A stretch of DNA of 64,000 nt from Fragilaria crotonensis (GCA_022925895.1 JAKSYS010000107.1:55557-119556), one strand, 5' to 3'. Counted from the first letter of the stretch, positions 10,333 through 22,275 are shown. The notes: generated by a model not told the origin, from the sequence alone. Translations and numbers: made by a program.

Positions 10333-12750
10333 ACCGCAGAGGATGTCATTCCTTTATCCCCTTGCCGTCTCATTTCTACAGTATACTACTAGTACGACAA
10401 AACTACCGGTAGTGATGGGCCTCGTTTTGGCATGTCGTCTGTCGTCCAAATGATCGGGAAAGGCCGGAAAGACGCCAGACGCAGCCTGACAGACATGAAC
10501 GAGCGAAGCCAGACGCAGTCGGACGAGGAATGTGTCCACCGACAGCCAGACAAACACAGACAGAGAAATCGGACAACAGCCAGGACAACACAAGAACAAG
10601 AGAAGATGCAAACTCACAATCCCAATGAAATGGCACTACTACTCTAGTAAATCCCACCCACCGACACCTCCTCTCCTGCTAGCAAATGCCTTGGTTTCAT
10701 TAGTGTCTTCAAAAAATGCTGGTTAGCTCCTCGTGCCTGGCCAGCATGGTGGCTGCAGCAAAGCAGCCATTATGGTCCAAAAACCAGAGGATTGACTCCC
10801 AGCATTACAACTGACCCCCAAATGATGACAATCATGGGACAAACATTGCAAGTCTCACCATGAAGGAAAAAGAGCAAATCAATACTTAGTAGAACCAGCA
10901 AGCTCCAGCAATAGAACTGGAATGACAGTACTAGTACACTATAGTACATCAACAAGACACGACTGTCACCACACACCAGCACCACGCCATATCACACAAC
11001 TAAACAAAATTACAGAAATTCAGAAAGGACTCAGAATTTATTTCAAATTTTAGCAAACTGAAGTTCACTTGTTGTTCTTTGCCTCTTGAATGTGCAAGAA
11101 AGTGATCATGCAGTACTAGTAGTTCTACTCAGGAGCCAGTCTTGTTCACGACAACAGCAGCAGGAAGGCCTGGTGGCAAGTCTAGCTAATAATACTAGCT
11201 ATGGACGGAATCATGAGCAAAGAGAAAATGATATCCAGTCCAGAACAAATTGAATTCCATAATGAATCATGCCAGTTCAAGATCAATTATTCTGGCTTGA
11301 TTACAAACCAGCCAATAATGCTGACAGCCAAAAAATTGCCTAGCAGTAGTAGAGAATTCAATTCTTGCAGATGCAAATACCCAACAGACAAATTGATAAC
11401 TCAAGTTGCTTACTACAGCCAGAGTGCAATTGATATTGCAAGCTTTCAAAGAATAATCATTTAGAAATAAATAAATTGTGATGGGCCATCCAGCATATGC
11501 AAACTACCTGCTTATAAAAGTCAAAATGGAGGATGGAAACAAAAATCTCCAGCAACTAAGAGTTATTCAATTCAACAGCAAAGGGATCTGAATCTCGTGC
11601 AGTTATACTTACATGTATTGACTTTAGCTGAATTGGTAGCTTCAACTCAATCCAACAAAATAGGGACAGCCATGGGCCTTTCTTGAGGTGCAATGTCCTG
11701 TAACATTCTGTGACAACAGATCCTGGCCTCGACAAGTCATCTTGTCCAACTCTCAACAACGCTTTGGAGGAGAAACATCACATCCTATTTCTTGCGGTAC
11801 GGTCGGTTCTGGAGGACTTCCCCTCGCCCTTCACTATCAGGAATGAAAGCATTCACCAAAAATAACAAGACAACATCCCAAATTGTGCTGGAGTTGTGCT
11901 GGAGATATAACAGGCTGTCCAATGCTGGTGAAGGGTGCAGGATCAGTGGATAGACCATACAACTCTGCCAAATCAACCCGATGTGAACTTGGTGTCTATG
12001 CAGCATCACTGATATTCCTATCTGTTGTTCTCCACTCAATATTTGGAAAATGTCATAAATGTATTTTTGATGGGTTGCATACCGACAGCAAATCTACAAT
12101 CAAGAATGTTGAAAAGTGACGGAGAGATCGATCCAGAAACGGCGACAGCCAAACAAAGCGGATTGCTTGTGTATTATTCAAGCAGAGACCTCAACACTTC
12201 GCCGATAGTTTCAACCAATCTGGGTGAAAGGCCACCATACTCAAACACAGTGTGGATCCCAATCTTGCAACGGGAAATGGAATACAAGGGTTGACCAGCT
12301 ACTAGTATCCGCATGGCGAAGACATTCTCAGCAATCTCAACGACATTCAGTTGAGTTCACTCAACTTTCACCAGAGAGGAATCGAGTTTCTATATCAGTT
12401 AATGGTATCCGTCAGGTCAGCCAGGTGGAACCGGCGTGTCTGCTGCGCCACCTGGTACCAAAGTAAGCTCTATCATTGCTTTGCACCAGTATATTCAATC
12501 ACGACGACAGCAATGGTCGGATAAAATATAGGATGGAATAGATTTGGAGCTCTTTGAAATTTGCCTTCGAACATTGCAACCTTGTGAGCAAATAGTAGCT
12601 CATCCAACATGTCCTTGAAGAATGCATTCAAAATCCTGACAAAGTGAAGGCACTGCATGACTTTGGTAAGCTCATGTCAGCACCAGCTGAATACCATCCA
12701 TTTTCCCGCTTTTGAAGGGTGGACTTATGGCTTGCTGGTTTAATGGAAAG
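10333..12750. other. Gene-poor region between units 2 and 3
   Basis: No convincing gene is seen on either strand. Open frames are short and unrelated to anything recognised. The region holds a CTACCGGTAG palindrome (10403-10412), scattered ACTAGTAC words, and a short local duplication of GTGCTGGAG near 11886. The composition is more A/T-rich than the genes around it, which fits decayed repetitive DNA. Confidence 0.4.
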
Positions 12751-13020
12751 GAGAACAAACCTGATGTCACAAAATTTCCAATTAAATTGCACGATTGCAT
12801 TAATTTGGCATTACGTGACCACTTGAACATCGGATGGTACAACGCAGTCAAAGGTTATATGAGCGTGGAGTGAAAGTCCTTAGCAGACCTTAGTCCATAT
12901 GGAGATGACCGAGAATTACGTCTAGGAACAGGGCTTAAGTGTATTTGGCCATCTTCATTGTTGGGCAATGTCACGCACGTTTGTGGAAAAGCAGAAATCA
13001 AGTTCTACACCACGGATCCA
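12751..13020 (+). pseudogene. Possible relic of a transposon-type reading frame
   Basis: Conceptual translation near 12800-12875 gives LALRDHLNIGWYNAVKGYM followed by SVE, a stop, and then KSLADLSPYG. Further on there are tryptophan-containing pieces. The IGW...KG..S.EW pattern reminds me of an open frame repeated in diatom genomes alongside mobile elements, but I cannot confirm the family. No start, end or intact frame remains. Confidence 0.2.
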
Positions 13021-13858
13021 ATGAGACTGAACTTCAAGCCATCAGGAGCTCGAGGCAGGGGATCAAGTTTACTGTGAGAGGCCTTTTGAATCAATAACCA
13101 GGAAAAGCACTGCTACAAGTCGACGATGGCTGACACCTTCTTGCCAGCCCTGTCGACTGTCGATGAGTCTAGTTAAATTGGCTATTTCTTGACGTCATTG
13201 TTGGTCGTGTGTACCGTCTACCGATACAGCTAGAAATATTCTGGGCCAAACGCATTCCTCACCACCTAATGGAATCCGTGGTACAGACATACCAGCAAAG
13301 GTCAATAGCGCCGAAGTCAAAATATGTTCACACATGACGCATTGGATTCGGGTAACGTCATGAAAATTTCATATTTGTAAAACGTGAAAGGTCAAACATC
13401 ATCATATGCATAGATTTGACTGCATGAGCTTCCGAAAACCCTTTAATCCGAAGGCTGTCGTGTCATACAGTACTTTGTACATGACCTCATGAAGTCATTT
13501 GCATCAATAACTCAACATTCCGTGAAAGACTGCACAGGCCATTTCGATTCGAATGCCCTTTCTGTCTAATGCAGTCTTGTGGTTATGTATCGAATGGGGT
13601 CACATGTCACATATATGTCATATGCAAATGCAGTCTTGTTTCTCGTATAGTGGGGGTAGAAAGCCTCCTGTCGCATCAGATGTTACAGGCGTCATCGACT
13701 CATGCACAACCAAAAGTATCCTAGTAGAAGTGCAGGTATGTCCTACTACTTGGTTTCGAGTATTTATGATAGGAGCTCCCAGCGTGCACCTTCAACCATT
13801 CTTTTGTTTCACCTCATAATATAGCACTCGATCCGGACAAATTCGAAGGGAAAAAAAG
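13021..13858. promoter_or_regulatory. Upstream region of unit 3, with a palindromic CRE-like site
   Basis: No gene is supported. A perfect TGACGTCA palindrome lies at 13190-13197. TGACGT-type elements are known from CO2/cAMP-responsive diatom promoters, but this one is some 660 bp from the start codon, so a role here is only possible. Confidence 0.25.
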
Positions 13859-16800
13859 ATGAAAATGATGAATGCGAACAACGGCTCGATGGAGAAAATG
13901 GACGCGAACGCCAGCATTGACATCAGCGACCATGCAGTAGAGCATGAACAAAAGAATACATCCAATGCTGTGGAGAGGTGCAAGGAGTTGAATAATGTTG
14001 TTGATTGGTTTTCGCAGGCTACAAATGGCAAGGAGCGATTTGAAGTGGTCACGATTGAGGGTAATCCAGGGAAAAAGAAGTCGCAGCTTCTCTTGGAATT
14101 ACAAGATGAGTTAGACTCTCGTAACGCCCGTGTCATTCGTCTCAAGAATGATCGAATTGCATGTTCCCATCAAATGTCAGTAATTTTCGATTTTTATGAG
14201 CAGCTCGTTGAATTGTGCAAAAATGCACCAAACACGGATGACATCGTGGCGAGCATTCTCAACGAAATACCAAGGGGAGGAATTGATCTGATTGGGAATG
14301 CCTTTCCAGTAGTGTTTGACTTTCTTGGGATCGAGAGGCCTCCAGCGGCGCCACAGCACGGTGTCAGGACACCAAGACGGACCACACCACTTACTGACCA
14401 CTACTTCGAAGATTCGTGTTGCGATTTCATGCGCATATCAACTTCAAAGTTATTTCCAGTCGTCATCTTGTTCGAAGATTTTCATTGGGCTTGTCCAGAA
14501 TTGATTACGCGTGCCCAGGATATGCTGTCCCGTCTTGCGGCGGCCAAATGCCCCCTGTTGGTCTTGTTTGTTGACATCGGCTTCACAAACAGAGCCGTGG
14601 CCACTCTGTTGCACGCCATCTCAGATTTGTCAATTCCTGTTCATCAGGTCAAGCTAGACGATGACGGCTTTGAAAACTACACTCAATTGGTTAACCAAAA
14701 GATTGAGGATCTATCTGATGAGAGCACGACCGTTTTGAAGGTAGCATCACTGCTCGGAATTCGACTCAGACCCGCGTTGTTGGAAGAGGTTGTTTGTGCT
14801 CTTGATCAAATTGCTGACTTCGATCTCGCAACATCCTTCATCCTTAAGAACGATTGTTCAGAGAAGGATGTTGTCCAAATGGCTCTCAAGGAATTTACTG
14901 GCCACCATCTCATGGCGGAAGTTTCAGGTTTGTACCATTTTGTCGATGACACTGTGTACGACGCTGTTCTTAGCCTCTTGGACGCCGATCCCAACCAGGC
15001 GGAACTGTGTTACAAGGTGGGTCGAGTACTACATCACCTTAGCGCGAAGGACCCAAATCTGCTTCTACCATCCGTCATACATTTGAACTCTGCGAGTGGT
15101 ATTCTCCCTCGCAATAGCCAGCCCATTCTGGCGCAGCTCAATTTAGATGCTGCTAAACACGCCTTGCAAGTAACTTCCTTCAGTCTGGCTGTCGATTATG
15201 CAAGTCAGGGCCTTACAATTCTGGGGGACAATAAGTGGCAGACTGACTACGCACTTTCCTTGGATTTGACGACAGCATTGGCAGATATGGCCCTGACAGA
15301 CAAGAACTACATTGAGTGCAAGGTTGCTATTGATGACGTTGTACGTAATGCAAGATCAGTCGAAGATAAATTGCCAGTGTACTACATTCTGGTGGATTCT
15401 CTTCGAGAGCAAAGTCGCTACAGTGAGGCCATCAAGATCGGGATGCAAATTCTTCACTTGCTCGGAGAGAAGACGAAGTACAACCGCTCGCAGATTGTGG
15501 GAAAATGTCGAGTTTTACTAAAGAAGACTGCCGCCGGCATGAGTGAGCATCCGCAGATAAGCGATGCGTCGAAGCTTGCGGTATGCAAACTCCTCCACCA
15601 ACTCGGCGAAATGGCTTGGATAGACGATGATTGGGACCTTGCACTCCAGTTTCTGTGTCGCATTGCGCAGATATCGCTCAAGTATGGCCCCAGTCAATAC
15701 TCTGCACTTGGTTTCGCAGCTCTTGGCGTAGGCCTTCGTTTGAGTGACTATCTTGAAGAATCAGACCTTGCAGGCCCACTTGCCCTCGCATTGGACGAGA
15801 GGTTTGAAAGTCCATCGGCCGTGCTAACTGGCGCGGTTGTGTATAACTTCATTGACCACTGGAACCATCCCTATGGCGCCGATGTAGATTGGCTGAAGAG
15901 TGCCTATTGGACCGCTCGAACTAAAGGAAACCTTGACACCGCAATTTTTTCTGCGAGCCTTGAACTGTCTCTTCGGCATTTGAGCGGAGAGCCATTGGGA
16001 GATCTCAATTTGAAGTTTGAAGCTATTGTCAAGGATGCAACAATGTACGGAGAGAGGCTGTCACTCATGAAAATCCTTCCTGAATATCAATTCCAACTCA
16101 ACATGACGGGGACAGCTCGCGACGTCGAGGTTCTCTCTGGCTCGGCCATGAAAGAGGAAAGCTATTTCGCGGAATGCGCGGAACTGAACTTGCCACTCGA
16201 CGTGTTTTATTTTCAAAAAATGAAACTCGCCTTCTACTTTGGCAGCTTCGTCAAAGCGAACGTTACAAGGAATATTTCTTGCAGTATGCTCACGGGCGGT
16301 GGCATATGAGAGCGAACGTACCCACTGCTGTTTTGTTTGGCGCGCTCATCGCAATTGAAATGTTCAAGTCTTCTTCAAAGAAGGCGTTTCTTCAAGAAGC
16401 CAAGAAAGATCTCCAGAGAATGCGAAAGTGGGAGAAGCGAGGCTGCACGAATGTCAGCCACATGGCGCTATTGTTGGAAGCCGAAATTGCTGCGGCAACT
16501 CGTTCCCCAGTCGCATTGGTACTATTCCAAAAAGCAATCGAATCTGCCACTGAAGCCGATTACGTGCAAGGTCGAGCGTTGGCAAATGAACGAGCTGCCG
16601 TGAATTGCCTGTTCGAAAGCAATACGGCATCGGCCGGTGATTTCATGGTGGAAGCGTCTCGCATGTACAAGCGATGGGGTGCGAGTGCCAAGGTGACCCA
16701 AATCAATTCCAAGTATCCTTATCTTTTCTACGATCAGAATTCGGCAGTATCATCGTACAAATCAAATCGACAGAAACGATCGCAAGGGGGGCATAGTAGT

Positions 16801-16896
16801 CTTCGCACCGCCTCCATGTCATCAGGCAGTGACGGAGGACAAGCTTCAGAAACTGCTGCCAGCTTCACGATGAAGGCCCGTTGCGTGGATGAGTAG
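13859..16896 (+). pseudogene. AAA_16/STAND-like ATPase, unit 3, one frameshift
   Basis: This third copy matches unit 1 along its full length. The first frame runs from 13859 (MKMMNANNGSMEKM) to about 16258. One base is missing there relative to units 1 and 2, at the codons for KAN(E)YK. The protein continues in the next frame (RYKEYFLQYAHGRWHMRANV) to a stop at 16896. The P-loop reads GNPGKKKS, again with Lys for Gly. The Walker B block ILFEDFHWACPE is conserved. The C-terminus diverges from the GMFARRQD tail of units 1 and 2. Only one lesion is seen, so this copy may be a young pseudogene, or intact with one assembly error. Confidence 0.75.
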
Positions 16897-17155
16897 CTGA
16901 TGCTTGACATATACGTGGGGGTGGAGTAAGGATGATCCAGAGGCATTTCCATAGTCGCATTTCTTCACCCAACCGCAATAAATGAAGCGTCGTGTCCATG
17001 AAACGAAATCCAGAATTGAGTTTAGTTCGTTTACTACTTTAGGTTATCTGACAATATACATAGGTAATGAAACTGTGGTCTGATAATGAGACAATAGCGT
17101 TGGATTGAGTGTCTTTCAGTGTTCAGGGTTCTTCTGTACTCCAGTAGATACGCGA

Positions 17156-17560
17156 TCATTGGTGTGTTACTTCTGATACAACACTTGCGTCGTCACTGCC
17201 AAAGGAAAAATCACGGGGAACACACGCGGCTTGCATCTCCATCAACTGCCGACGTAATAACTCGATCTCACGTTTTTGTCGATAGATGATTCTATCCTTC
17301 CTGCAACATTGAATGCACGATGCACCGAACGATTCTTCGGAGGATGACACGGAAATCGTTGTTGGCATTGTGGTTGTAGTGTTCTTTTTTGTGTCAATGC
17401 TGTTGCTACTGACATCGTGTTCCATCAAGGTCTTGATTCGTTCTCGTTGTAGTATCAATTGTCGTTTGGACTTCTCTAGGTCTAATCGAGCCATCTCCTG
17501 TTCAATCATGCTCCGTTCTAGCTCCAAGTCCTGTCGGGAAAGACGTTGCTGTTTCTCCAT
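17156..17560 (-). CDS. Small coiled-coil protein, convergent partner of unit 3
   Basis: The protein is about 134 residues if translation begins at MEKQQRLSRQ (17560). An upstream ATG at 17641 would add 27 residues, but a TACCGGTA palindrome lies only a few bases upstream of 17560, so I prefer the shorter form. Residues 1-45 are strongly heptad-like (LELERSMIEQEMARLDLEK). A Ser/Thr-rich linker follows, then a CIQCC cysteine cluster leading into a second charged helix (RQKREIELLRRQLMEMQ). No known family is recognised. Two eroded copies sit in the same relative position behind units 1 and 2, so the gene duplicated together with the ATPase. A physical partnership is inference only. Confidence 0.65.
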   Translation of the reverse strand: MEKQQRLSRQDLELERSMIEQEMARLDLEKSKRQLILQRERIKTLMEHDVSSNSIDTKKNTTTTMPTTISVSSSEESFGASCIQCCRKDRIIYRQKREIELLRRQLMEMQAACVPRDFSFGSDDASVVSEVTHQ

Positions 17561-17641
17561 TTCAACTACCGGTATGTTGGGAAAATGAAGGGAGTTTGGG
17601 AACAAATGTAGCACGACCTGATGTCTATGACTATGACCCAT

Positions 17642-18056
17642 GAATTATGACCTTTGGCAGCTTCTTCGTTGCACACACGATCCATACTATTATGCGCAGG
17701 TTTTCCTTACGTCATTTTAGCAGATGACCGGGAACGACGACGGATGGAAAACTCAAAACAGGCTTCAAGAGAACCTTCGACGCATTGCTTGTCTTCTGCA
17801 GAACCGGAAAAATGGTGCCATTCAGTGATCGCATGCAGTATAATTGGTATCTGCACTCGACTACAGTGCATGACATAGACTATCCGGTATATCTAGTCAC
17901 GTACTACATAGTGAGCTAAAGAAGGCTCATCATGCTTCCTTACTTGATGTTTAAGCTGCTTTAACCATTGTGATGCAACCCATGAATTCGAGATCATGGA
18001 TATAGATAGCTATTGAAAACAACATTTCTAGCAGAAATGCTACAAACGAAGTTTAA
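17642..18056. other. Spacer between the two coiled-coil genes
   Basis: No gene is supported in these 415 bases. The stretch separates the ATPase array from the second coiled-coil family, which lies on the same minus strand. Confidence 0.4.
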
Positions 18057-18746
18057 TCAAGCACACCTTGCTGTAGGTTCCAGGGTTTCTGGAGGCGACA
18101 TTAGCGTTACGTTGGATCCGTAGATTGCACCGGGTGCTCTCGGGTGCTCGTGTTCCATCAATAGTGATTCCAACACATCCAAGCTTCTCTTGGAAAGCAC
18201 TAGCCTGTGGTGCCCCGAAGTCGTTTGCTGATTTCGCAGTTTTTGTGTGGTCAAAGCTAGCAGCTGTTTCGTTTCCCTTTTGACTTTTAGCGTGTCCTCG
18301 ATCATTGTTCTAATGTCTTCGTCAAGGTGATACAACCGTGAATGTAACACATACCTGACTGTTTTGGCGTCTATGGCGGCAACCAATTCGGTATCAACGT
18401 ATTCATCCAGAAATTCATCGTATTGACTGCTGATTTCGGACTCTATCTTTTCCAATACATTTATTTCTTCACGTAAATTTTGAATCAGCTGTTGCATGAT
18501 TGCGATGCGATTCAGGGCTGCTTCCGTCCGGACTGATAGCTTTTGTGAGTCTCGTCGTTGTATCCAATATATTTGATTTTCGCTGGATGACGTGAACTTG
18601 ACCCGTTTATGTTCGTGGTTATTCGATTTGGGCGATGACATTGAACGCTGACAGTGCGACACTGGAGGCGCACAGCATGGAATGTACGAGCAGCGAGGAA
18701 ACACGGTTGTAGATGAATAGTCAGGTTCGAAAAGAAAATGAAGCAT
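18057..18746 (-). CDS. Hypothetical coiled-coil protein, family 2 (intact copy)
   Basis: The frame holds 229 residues. A likely later start is the MSSPKSNNHEHKRVKF methionine at residue 36. The middle is helical and heptad-like (ALNRIAIMQQLIQNLREEIN and LEKIESEISSQYDEFLDEYV), followed by IRTMIEDTLKVKRETKQLLAL and a Pro-rich tail. No known domain is recognised. Two damaged relatives follow on the same strand (19530-20180 and 20580-20740), which supports it as a real duplicated gene. It is not obviously related in sequence to the 17156-17560 protein, though both are small coiled-coil proteins. Confidence 0.6.
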   Translation of the reverse strand: MLHFLFEPDYSSTTVFPRCSYIPCCAPPVSHCQRSMSSPKSNNHEHKRVKFTSSSENQIYWIQRRDSQKLSVRTEAALNRIAIMQQLIQNLREEINVLEKIESEISSQYDEFLDEYVDTELVAAIDAKTVRYVLHSRLYHLDEDIRTMIEDTLKVKRETKQLLALTTQKLRNQQTTSGHHRLVLSKRSLDVLESLLMEHEHPRAPGAIYGSNVTLMSPPETLEPTARCA

Positions 18747-19529
18747 TGTATCGCTGATTTAGCGTCTCAGACGAACGTTTCAGGGTAGGAATGAAGAATG
18801 TGGCAAACCTGCCAATGGAAAAGTAGATAAACTCAAAGAGGTGAAGTACTTCGACCGAGGCATCGTGTGGCGTTCGTTGAAGGTCACAAGACCTATCTGA
18901 AATAACTAGAGAGCATTGGGGTTTGCGGATTGTCATAAGTACGCGATACGACTATACTGGCTTAAGCTGTCCAACGCGTTTCTCACCTTCGAATAAATTC
19001 GAGTAGACATTTAGGTCGTTCGACATGTCAAGTGCTAAACAAGCAACCAGTATTTGACAGGCATCGTTAAGATATACTCCGAGTACTCTAATGGACGTTC
19101 TACTCCAATAATTGATTTATGTACTGTATTACTCCGAGTACCACTCTGCAATCATTGTGAGGTGTGTCGAAACCACGAAATTTCGAGTGGGTTCAAACAA
19201 AATTTGAGTGCGAAAAACTGCTTGCTGGCGTAGGTCTACTACTAGCTAGTATATGCTGCCTGTGATGTACGCATTATACAGAGTCTAACAACTAACAACC
19301 GTAGTCTTCGGTCATCGTAATGCTCCGTCAGAGTACTACAGTACGTGGGTACGTACACCGTACACAGTCCGAGCATTGGTACTGCCAACTCCAGTACGGG
19401 TAGGTCGCTATGCGGTTTCCTCTACAAAACTGTACAACTGCTTTGTTCAAGATGAGTATGCACTCAAGGAAAGAAACAGACCTGATATACTGAGAGTACT
19501 GTTGTACTGTTTTCTATTTTTCAAGTTTT
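18747..19529. promoter_or_regulatory. Upstream region of the family 2 coiled-coil gene
   Basis: No gene is supported. It carries two perfect TACTCCGAGTA palindromes (19075-19085 and 19130-19140) only 44 bases apart, and a dense run of GTAC words at 19330-19370. A block near 18840-18890 resembles 20110-20160, so part of the upstream flank was duplicated with the gene. Confidence 0.4.
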
Positions 19530-20180
19530 CGTATAATGAAAAAATGGAAAAGCAGCGTTGCGTGCTTGATTCCGTTGTCGAGACGTGATGCCATCCATTG
19601 CGGGGGGCTGTTTCGCCGTTCCCTCTCGAACTGTTTCCATGACCGCTGTCAAGATGATACAACCGCGCATCCGCCACAGTCCGGACTTGTTTTGTCCCGA
19701 CCAGCAATCAATTCGGCTGCGTTAGTGCATTCATCCGGCTCTTTCGTCTTTCGTCGCATCGAATGTTGAGGTCGGAGTTGATCTTTCCCAATCCATCAGC
19801 AACTGTTTGATGACAGCTTTTTTCGAGTCTCGTCGTTCATTCCAAAATCATTGATTTCCCTGGAACTGTAAGAGAACTGGACCTATTTATGCTGGCGATG
19901 ATTATGATTGGGACGATGTGCCCAAGCGAAGCTACAGGCGCGGTGCATGGAGTGAATGTGCTGCAAGGAAACGTGGTCGTCGATCAATCGTTGGACTCGA
20001 ACAGGCAGTGACGGAGGGATGGCTTCTCTGATCCTCTGAGATGAAGTTAGCCGTGTGAAAAGGACGTAAACTTGACATGCAGTGCTAGTCGGTTGCATAT
20101 TCCCGGTTCTTCATGTAACGAATGGTCGGAGGAATCACGAGGCATTCGTTGAAGGGTCGAGGGTGTCTTATGCTAGTTGC
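19530..20180 (-). pseudogene. Decayed copy of the family 2 coiled-coil gene
   Basis: It aligns by eye with 18310-18900. Matching blocks include GAGTCTCGTCGTT, GGTGATACAACCG/AGATGATACAACCG, the GCATGGA(A/G)TG word, CAAGGAAACGTGGT against CGAGGAAACACGGT, and GAGGCATTCGTTGAAGG against GTGGCGTTCGTTGAAGG. Frames are interrupted by indels. It preserves the order of the intact gene in the same orientation, so it is a tandem duplicate now lost. Confidence 0.65.
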
Positions 20181-20579
20181 TACTGCAGATAGTGACTGTA
20201 CGATGTCTTCTGAGCGGGCAAGCTTTGCTGACGGTAGTGGTGAACAATATAATACCAACTGGTACGTGATTATCTCATTCGCATTTAGTGCAGCAATAAA
20301 CGACGATGACCCGAAATGGGGATATTAACGCCGCCATTCTCCTTCTGCAGTTCAACTAGTAACTGCCATCATTTTAAACTATGCCATTTCTCAGACGAAA
20401 CTAGGGAAGTGTGAACCATCGGATGTATCAACTAAAAACAGTCAATTGCTGAATCCTCGAAACACAACTGTGCCCTCCTAGCGTGCCGCACTCAATCACA
20501 ATTTCGACTGATAAATGACTGGCAAGACTGCGTCTAACCACATTAGCATTAGTAGCAACATGACTACTGGAAACGTATT

Positions 20580-20740
20580 GCAAAGTGTATCATGCACACC
20601 TTGCTGTACGTTCGTTTGCTGATTCTGGGAACGAAATGTGTGCTCGTGTCCTTAATCCTTCACTTTCAAAAGCGGATCTTACTTGCATCATAAACAAGTT
20701 CTTCAAGTCTGATATTCTCTTGGAAAATGCCAAGTTGTTG
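20580..20740 (-). pseudogene. 3'-end fragment of a second decayed family 2 copy
   Basis: The words GCACACCTTGCTGTACGTTC, GTGCTCGTG and TCTCTTGGAAA match the C-terminal coding end of the 18057-18746 gene in the same orientation. Only this end is recognisable. Downstream is a run of about eleven A residues (20751-20762). Confidence 0.5.
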
Positions 20741-21606
20741 TTCTCCTTCGCAAAAAAAAAAAAACCGAATATCTATTTTACGTGCTGCCGCTGTTCCGGA
20801 CGAAGACGGAACTCGACTCACACGGATGACCGCTACCCTGGGGTACAGTAGAGGCCACCATAATTGTTTTCTGTTACTGCAGTACTGTCGTACTGAAATT
20901 GTGCCAAATAATGCTGCATGGAGTCGTCGTATCATAGGGAGGGTGACTGTAGTGCGGGAAAAACCTTGGATCATTGAACTTAGTTGCCGTAGGTTTAGTT
21001 GTCGCAGTGTACGTCGGTAGCATGTAGAGCACCACCATATGGTGCGTAGCGGTATACTCGGAGGATCGGGTCACTCCAACTTTCGTTCGGAATTTGGTAG
21101 CGGTGTGTTCGGTCATTTGAAACGCCAAAGGGCGCGTAGCGGAAAGGTGTTGGGTCATGGAACTGGGTGGAGTCACCCCAATAGTCATATCGGATTTCGT
21201 CACAGTACTTCGGTCAGCAGTAAAATAGGTCACGGTGCTGGAATGGATACCAGCAATCGGTCAGGTCCTTCGTCGCTGATGGTGTTGAATCAAGCAAAAT
21301 TCGGGGATAGACAGCGTAGAAACAATACCGGTTTCTACATGAGGAAAAAATCGATCCACGTCGCACATCTGATGATACCTCAAGCGCTGCAACCGCTCCA
21401 TACGCGTTGATGCCAATTGCACCACAATCATTCTCAAGCATATTGGTGTTGATACTTGTAGACGAGAGGTCGGGGGAAGGCTGTAGCGCCATCCGTTGAC
21501 TTGACTTTGTTGTGCTCTAAGTTGCGTAGAAAACGTACCAGAACTCACGTAGAAACAACCACTTACTTGGCAAAAACTCCTCGGAAAAAATTCTAGACCT
21601 ACGATA
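20741..21606. other. Gene-free region before copia element 1
   Basis: No gene is supported. The part 20950-21260 shows a loose repetition of related words (GTAGCGGTA, TCGGTCA, GGTAGCGGTGTG, GTAGCGGAAAGG), and a perfect CACCATATGGTG palindrome at 21033-21044. It could be an old, strongly diverged minisatellite. The last four bases, GATA (21603-21606), are the left copy of the target duplication of copia element 1. Confidence 0.35.
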
Positions 21607-21751
21607 TGAGTAAAAGTGCATGTGCTAGGATGTTACGATGACGGTACACCCGTACGACGGTAGTTTGTATGGGACGATAACCCTTTAGTCGCTCACTAAT
21701 TTCGATTAGCAATACGTTACGCCTTCGACTTCGTCCGATCATATTCAATCA
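21607..21751 (+). repeat. 5' LTR of copia element 1
   Basis: 145 bp, beginning TGAGTAAAAGTG and ending CATATTCAATCA. I see no difference from the 3' LTR. The LTR is very short for a copia element. Confidence 0.92.
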
Positions 21752-22275
21752 GTTTATCAGACCCAGAGCACCAATCACGACCATTGGAAGCGACGGGATT
21801 GCCATCGCGACGTCATTGTCGTGAGCCACGAAGAGGGCGGCTCGGGCCGACTTTCCACCCCATTCCTTCGCCTCACTCTGACACTAGACACATGGTGCCG
21901 GCTTGGATTATGCCGCAAAATAGTATCCCTCATCAGTGACCCATAGTGTGATGATGGATCACATGGCCTCGGTGAGGCGTCCATTGTGTTTCATTCCATG
22001 GATGCAACCTGACACCTGGACATTAGTCACGGTCAAATTGGGAATCGACTACCCAACGAATCAACAGCCCGAAATTATCCATCCCGGGTTTTCCCAACGC
22101 AAGATGGGACCGGTTCAACGGAACACAACGGAATATATAATTTCCAAGAGTACAATAACTGCACGTAGCACGGGTCAACGCATGCGCTCCGTTGAGATAA
22201 GAGCGACTCATGCGCCCCATCCACACAATCTTTCGATCTCGTCCGACCGGAAATCTTTAAAGGAAAACGAACACC

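Noticed and set aside
10432-10647. Small frame of 71 codons on the + strand
   Set aside because: It is rich in Gln, Arg and Thr from a repetitive GACAGACA-like composition, with no homologous copy and no family.
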